Positions 59,038-64,000 of a DNA stretch of 64,000 bases are shown here, in pieces. The first letter of the stretch is position 1. Each line of letters begins with the position of its first letter. Source of the stretch: Calonectria ilicicola (lineage: Eukaryota; Ascomycota; Sordariomycetes; Hypocreales; Nectriaceae); NCBI GenBank assembly GCA_020809705.1, contig CP085832.1:2914001-2978000 (forward strand), given 5' to 3'. The position numbers were made by a program, and so were the translations under genes. The notes beneath the pieces are model-generated. The model had not been told where the DNA came from, ran no database searches, and saw nothing but the letters and a program-made list of their open reading frames with translations.

Positions 59038-59508
59038 ATGAATAAATTTGGAAAAAGAAGGCTTACTAGGGTCAATGATCGTAGATCAGAATCCAGCAGA
59101 TTCGAAATTTACTCGAAGCAGTCTTGACCCTACAACCCAAGCAATGATAGATCATATTTCCTCTCGATATCTGACAGCCAATTATAGTATTAGAATCTCA
59201 CTTCGATTTCTGAAAATGGCAATGGAAAAGTGCAAGTATTTCTTGGTAAGCATGACCCCTCCACCATCCTTTACGAAGCCATCCTCGGTTTGGGATCTCA
59301 CTTTCCAGATGGAGGTGCATGTTTACAAATCAATAATGATATCACTATAATCGATTTGATACAACCCTGCAATAAAAAAACAGGATGCAGACTTCCCTTA
59401 GACGTCCTTTTAACTTCGGAGAATCATCGAACATATGTGTTGTTTCGAAAGCACTGTGGGCCTCAGTGGCTGCAACATCTCAAATTATACCAAGGAGATT
59501 CCCGATGA
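59038..59508 (+). pseudogene. Possible decayed gene of unknown family
   Basis: One reading frame starts with an ATG (MNKFGKRRLTR...), meets TGA and then two TAG within about 90 bp, and afterwards stays open to 59508 with coding-like composition (SENGNGKVQVFLGKHDPS, then a Gly/Asp-rich part, then CRLPLDVLL). An AG acceptor immediately follows the last stop (ATTAG before AATCTC), so an intron is an alternative explanation. The product is not recognised. It could be chance. Confidence 0.25.
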
Positions 59509-61428
59509 TTTAACAGTTGAAGTAAATATTAGCGGCGGCCGTTGGTCAGGAAGCAAGGCAAAAATATCAACATATCGAGCGCCATTCCATTTAATACAGA
59601 AGCAAAAAAAATAAAAAAAAAAAATCAACTCTGGAGCCATGACCGCTTTTTTCCATGTTCATGCAGTGCAACATTCGGCAATCGGGTTTCGTGGTCTGGT
59701 GGCGGGCGGAGGACAGAATAGGCTTATTCCCGGGAAAGACTGGCGGTTTTCGCAGCAAACGAGGGCCCTTGCAGATCACGGGATCAGTAAGAAAGACGAG
59801 TCTCCAGGTGATCTGAGCACCTTGTTAGCCCTGTGGAAGCCTGCTTTGCCGCTGCGGGAGAAAAAAAAAAGTTTGGATATGCATAAGGCAGCGCCGCCGC
59901 TGTGCTGTTTCTCGTGGTCCATGCTCCACGCTGTGGGTATCACCCCTCCACGCCTACGTTCTTTGCATCTTGTGCACATCAAGTTGGGTGGTAGAATTTA
60001 CTCTTTCACATCAGTTACATTCGAGGCAAATCCACGGATAGTGGTATAATTACAGCTTGGCCTAATTTGCGACATGTGTGTTTTCTCAATCATAAGACTG
60101 TTCGCTTGAGCGACTTTTCGTGTGTAACAACACAACATTGCCAGTCAACACCAAATAGCGATGGCCCCAATAGGGTTTCATATGCTCTCTGTAAACACTC
60201 GTCAGGTGTATTATATAAAAGCTGGCCACATTCACAAGAACCTTGCTGGTTGACTGGCCCAGCCGAATATTTCACCAAATTTAGCAGCATGTATCAAACA
60301 GGTAACAACAAAACTAATTTCATTTTATACGAGTGGAAGGGTTATATACTTCAACTAACTTCAATCACTGCAATTTCCTTATTTCTTTTCCCCAACTCCT
60401 ATCCCGCCGCCAAAGTATCTTGGAATCCATTCCCTTTCAAAATGGTAGACAAGGAAGAAACGTCTTGGGCAAGCTTGAACGCAAGCCAAAAACAAAAGGG
60501 TCAAACAAAAACTCAACGCCGACGGAACCCACAAACACAGGACGTGGATGGGGATCCCAATGCAGGTGCAAGTACGTGGTGCAGCATATAGACGCAAAGG
60601 AAAACCAGCAGCCTCCACAGCACAAAGAGTGTTTTCATCCAGCATGCATAAGGGTTTTTGTTCAAGAAGGGCCAAATAGAATGACGTCTCAAGTCCAAGG
60701 ATATGCCGATGGATAAAAAAAAAAAAGGAACGGAGGGGAACCAGTTTGAAACATGACTTTTCTTGTATGTTCGGGCAGGCGTACGCTCAAATTCAAGGCA
60801 TGAAGCCAATTTAGACAAGGCTTCACTTCCCAGGCGCACGATGGAGCGGGGAGACGCAAAGGGTGTTCAAGATGTACGTCATGTCCAATGGACAAGCTGG
60901 CATCAGAAGTCGGCAAGGAAATCATCAAGACATCAAGTCATGAGCTGCGGCTAGCATCCCCGGCACATTATGCGTTCGGCCTTGGCCCAATAAACGAGAG
61001 AAGACCGCCATTACCTGTCCACCAAAGAATCTGAGCATCCTCTCAGGCCCTCAGCTCATACGAAAGCAAAGCAGACAGGCTGGCAAATGAGAAGGAATAG
61101 AACAACCATGGATGTCGCTCCCGCATTTGGCACCTCAGTATTAATGTTTGTCGTAATGGCAGTCGAGTCAAAAGCTATACGTTCATCAAAGCAAATGGAC
61201 CTAAAAGTCGAAAGGATCCTCAAAGAAACGAAAATTGGGGGTATGCTGTACAGTTGAAGACTCCACAAGGGCGTCATGGAACGCTGCTGGGCAAAATGTC
61301 AGAAGCACAAGGGCGACGTCTATCAAACCAGGTCATCTTGGATGGTTCTCTGCTCGCGGCATTTGCGAACTCGAGCTCAATCAAAGTCAACCAATCATGA
61401 AGGCGTGTCATCGCCGTTGGGAGAGACA

Positions 61429-63275
61429 TCACGATGCCCCGGGCGCGGGGGCTCCAGCTGGAGGGGGGCCTTGCCCGCCCTGTTGCTGCTGGTACATTAG
61501 GGACTGATACCAGAGGGCGACATAGTTCTGGTAACCGCCGTCTACTCCTAGTTAGTCTCTTCGCTCTCGTGTTTCCGTAGCAATATCACCTACACTGGGC
61601 ATAAGGGTCCTGGCCATCTGCTGAAGCAGGCTCGGAAGCCTGGTTAGTAGCACCACTGGGTCCCTGCTGGGAAAAATTGTTGCGGTCAGAATCCTGATGG
61701 CCACGCCCACCAGGGGCACCACCGCGGCCGCCGCCGCCACCCCCGCCACTCTTTTGGCGCTATTGCGTTTGTTAGTGCAGTCCTCTGGGTAACAGGGAAT
61801 CGAATACATACCACTGCGTCAACTTTCTCATCGATTGCCTGCTTGGCGCGAGCAATACTATCGCGCGTGCCAATCAGGGCAATCTCCCTCTGGACCTCTC
61901 CAGGACCAGACGACTGTGCAACATTGATCTTACATCCCGTAGCATTCTGCATCTCACGGATCGTCTCGCCACCCTTGCCAATAATCATACCTACAGCATC
62001 AGAAGGCACATAAATAGCGTCATTAATCTTGTCCGGGCCGCTTGCGGCTGGGTCGCGCGAGGGTCCGTCATTACGGGGAGGAGGTGCACCTCCAGCCTTT
62101 TTAGCAGCTGGCGCATCGCCTCGGCTATCACTGTCGACAATTTCCATGATAAGGTCTTTGGCGCGGGCAGCCGATTCTCGAGAGCCAATGAGGTTGACGG
62201 GTCGAAGTCCGTTGACGCTCTTGGATTCGCCGACAATGTTGATGTGACATCCTGATCGTTCCTGGAGATCCCGAATGGTTTCGCCGCCTCGCCCAATAAT
62301 AAGTCCAACGGTGCGATCAGGAACCATAATTTGCATATGATCCTCGCCGTCCCTAAGAGCTGTCGCACCCCCCTTATTTGGATCGCGAGGTTTCTCGTAG
62401 GCGCGATTCAAAGCACCCATGCCACTATCTTCAATGATGCGGTTGATCGCATCCTTGACCTCGGTTCGACGGTGTCGAGGTCCTGTGATTTTGCACTGAC
62501 GAAAGGGGCCACCATCGGTTGCCGCCAAGAACTGAACGCGACAGTTGGTGTCAGCCTCAATACGGCGGAGATTTTCTCCCTGACGACCAATGATGAGGCC
62601 GACAAGGCTTGATTCGATTTGAATCGTCTCCGAGTTGTCATCTCCTCCTCGAAGAGGAGATCGTTCGCGTCCATTTCCTCCGCGAGGAGAAAAGGCACGA
62701 CCGCGAGGGCCAGGGGAGTAGGAGCGCTCGCGATCGTAGTTCCTACCGTGTCCCCCACGGTCAGCTCGACGCTCATCTCTATATGGGTTGACCCCATCGC
62801 GGAACTCGTCTCGGGCTGGCGATCGTGATCTTGAACGCTTGTAAGGTCGCTCGGGACCTCTGGATTCGGGGGCGTAGACGAGAGGGCGGTCGTACGAGGC
62901 CACGCCCTTCTCTGCGGCGTAGGCCTTAGCTTGGGCAATGGCATCAGCAATGCTGACGGTTCCAGAGTTGACGGGGCGGATGGCGCTCAAGTCGACGCTT
63001 CCGCTGGCTGAAGGCGCAGGAAGAGGATTGTAGCCTGGTGCGCCATAGTTGGCAGCGCCGGGGGCTGCCGGATAGCTAGAGGGAGGTTGAGTTGTAGCCG
63101 GAGGAGGGTAGACCTGGCCGGCGGTGCCAGGGGGCGTCTGTGATGGAGTGGACGCTGGGGGTCGCTGCGAAGCTAAAATGGAGGGTTAGGAGGTGTTCGC
63201 GAAGACAACAGTGTTGATAAAATACATACCCAGCGCTGCCAGAATACTCTGGATGTCGGGACGTGGTTCAGCCAT
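61429..63275 (-). CDS. Triple-KH RNA-binding protein (FUBP/Rnc1-like)
   Basis: RNA- or ssDNA-binding protein of 561 aa. Exons: 63275-63230, 63172-61812, 61759-61594 and 61541-61429. An N-terminal Pro/Ala-rich part is followed by an SR/RGG-like stretch (about 120-190). Three KH domains then lie at roughly 195-262, 294-362 and 399-466, each with an intact GxxG loop (GRQG 211-214, GRGG 309-312, GKGG 414-417). After KH3 comes a Gly/Arg-rich segment and a Tyr/Gln-rich tail (PYAQYGGYQNYVALWYQSL). The repeated VGLIIGRxGExIR pattern and the Tyr-rich tail resemble far-upstream-element-binding proteins. Probably acts in mRNA processing or stability. The last intron has three tandem AG acceptors 3 bp apart; the one giving YGGYQ was chosen. 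Confidence 0.9.
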
Positions 63276-64000
63276 GCTGCCACCTACTGCGCAAGCGCGA
63301 TGAGGGGAACAAGGTCTGTGTTTAACAGCTAGGACTGCACGTGTGGAAATCAATCAACAGCAGTACAGAGAGCCAAGGCCACTTAGTCGTACTATGTTCA
63401 AAGGCTCACGGCGCTTGCGTTTAAGGGAAGGCGACAGACACTGGAGGGGTGAGAGCTGAATCGGGGGGTGAGAGCTGACAGATAGCGAGATCACAATTTT
63501 CTTTGTCGAGTTGCAGCGTGGAGGTTTGCGCTACGCTCGCAGCAAAGGGCTCGCACAAGCAGTCACGTGTAGCAGATGTGACAAATCAATCACTTCAAGC
63601 GATACAGACGGGCGCGGCGACACGAATGGAGGATGTGTCCGCGTCAGAACCAGGTCGTGAGAGAATATGTGGCGAATGAGAGAGGAACCTCGAGATGCGA
63701 GAAATGGTTGAGGTGACCTTAGCATTCAGGGTACCAACGAGAGGCAGCGCCGCTATTTTTTTTTCGAGGGCGTGACTTGGCGCTAGTCCTAACTGGGCCA
63801 AAACGCGTGCATAAATTGGCACGGAGAGCCCCGACGGAGCAAAACCTGTGTGGTTTGGCAGTTACCGCGCAAGGGCTAAGAGGGCAATTGGATGGGCAAG
63901 GAAAATACTCAAGGCTGCGAGATATCCGGCCCCATCCCATTTACCGCGCATATCTGCACCGCGCCTGCATGTCCAGCCGCTGTACCGTTATATTCATGGA
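63276..64000. other. Right-edge intergenic region
   Basis: KH gene promoter and beyond. A T-run near 63756-63764. No supportable coding ORF up to the window end. Confidence 0.5.

Larger units (their letters stand above)
55184..61428. other. Long gene-poor region
   Basis: About 6.2 kb. 55.2-57.6 kb is GC-rich with many overlapping chance frames, none with a domain. 57.9-60.7 kb is AT-rich with A- and T-runs, and contains only a possible gene relic (59038-59508). 60.7-61.4 kb is the 3' side of the KH gene. No RNA gene or transposon end was recognised. Confidence 0.45.

Noticed and set aside
60067..60591. 174-codon plus-strand frame
   Set aside because: AT-rich region, no conserved features, and overlapping equally long frames on the other strand.
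63719..63940. Possible partial gene at the right edge
   Set aside because: Short frame with no domain or splice support.

Overview
This 64 kb window is nuclear DNA of a filamentous ascomycete, most likely a sordariomycete of the Hypocreales type. Genes are broken by short introns (about 45-100 bp) with GTRNGY-like donors and CTNAC-like branch sites. Two Zn2Cys6 regulators are present. Several products belong to families typical of filamentous fungi (HbrB, PtaB-type LIM-binding protein, Dal5-type permease, fungal 7-TM protein). Exon structures below were worked out by hand from splice signals and reading-frame phase.

Layout. 1.8-6.1 kb: a full-length ABC-B transporter resembling the Ste6 pheromone exporter group. 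7.2-17.7 kb: a compact accessory block holding a Dal5/Tna1-type permease, a Zn2Cys6 factor, a D-2-hydroxyacid dehydrogenase, an HpcH/HpaI-type aldolase and a second Zn2Cys6 factor. It looks like a regulated catabolic cluster for a sugar-acid-like or hydroxy-acid substrate, and its promoters share a TCGGAGG element. 20.4-37.3 kb: housekeeping and regulatory genes, namely an SPX low-affinity phosphate transporter, HOPS subunit Vps39, KEOPS subunit Gon7, the TORC2-associated HbrB protein and a PtaB/Ldb-type co-regulator with a long pyrimidine-rich leader. 38.6-40.6 kb: two adjacent unrecognised genes that look like diverged tandem paralogues. 43.1-47.5 kb: a fungal 7-TM protein and the bifunctional PFK-2/FBPase-2. 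47.5-61.4 kb: a gene-poor stretch with simple repeats, a UDP-glycosyltransferase gene carrying an in-frame TGA, a small Cys-rich acidic protein and a possible gene relic. 61.4-63.3 kb: a triple-KH RNA-binding protein.

The permease, dehydrogenase, aldolase and two regulators are the only clear functional team. Nutrient handling recurs elsewhere (SPX transporter, TORC2, PFK-2), but this is probably ordinary gene order rather than a cluster. No tRNA, rRNA, CRISPR array or intact transposon was seen. The best candidates for something undescribed are the catabolic block with its shared promoter element and the orphan paralogue pair.
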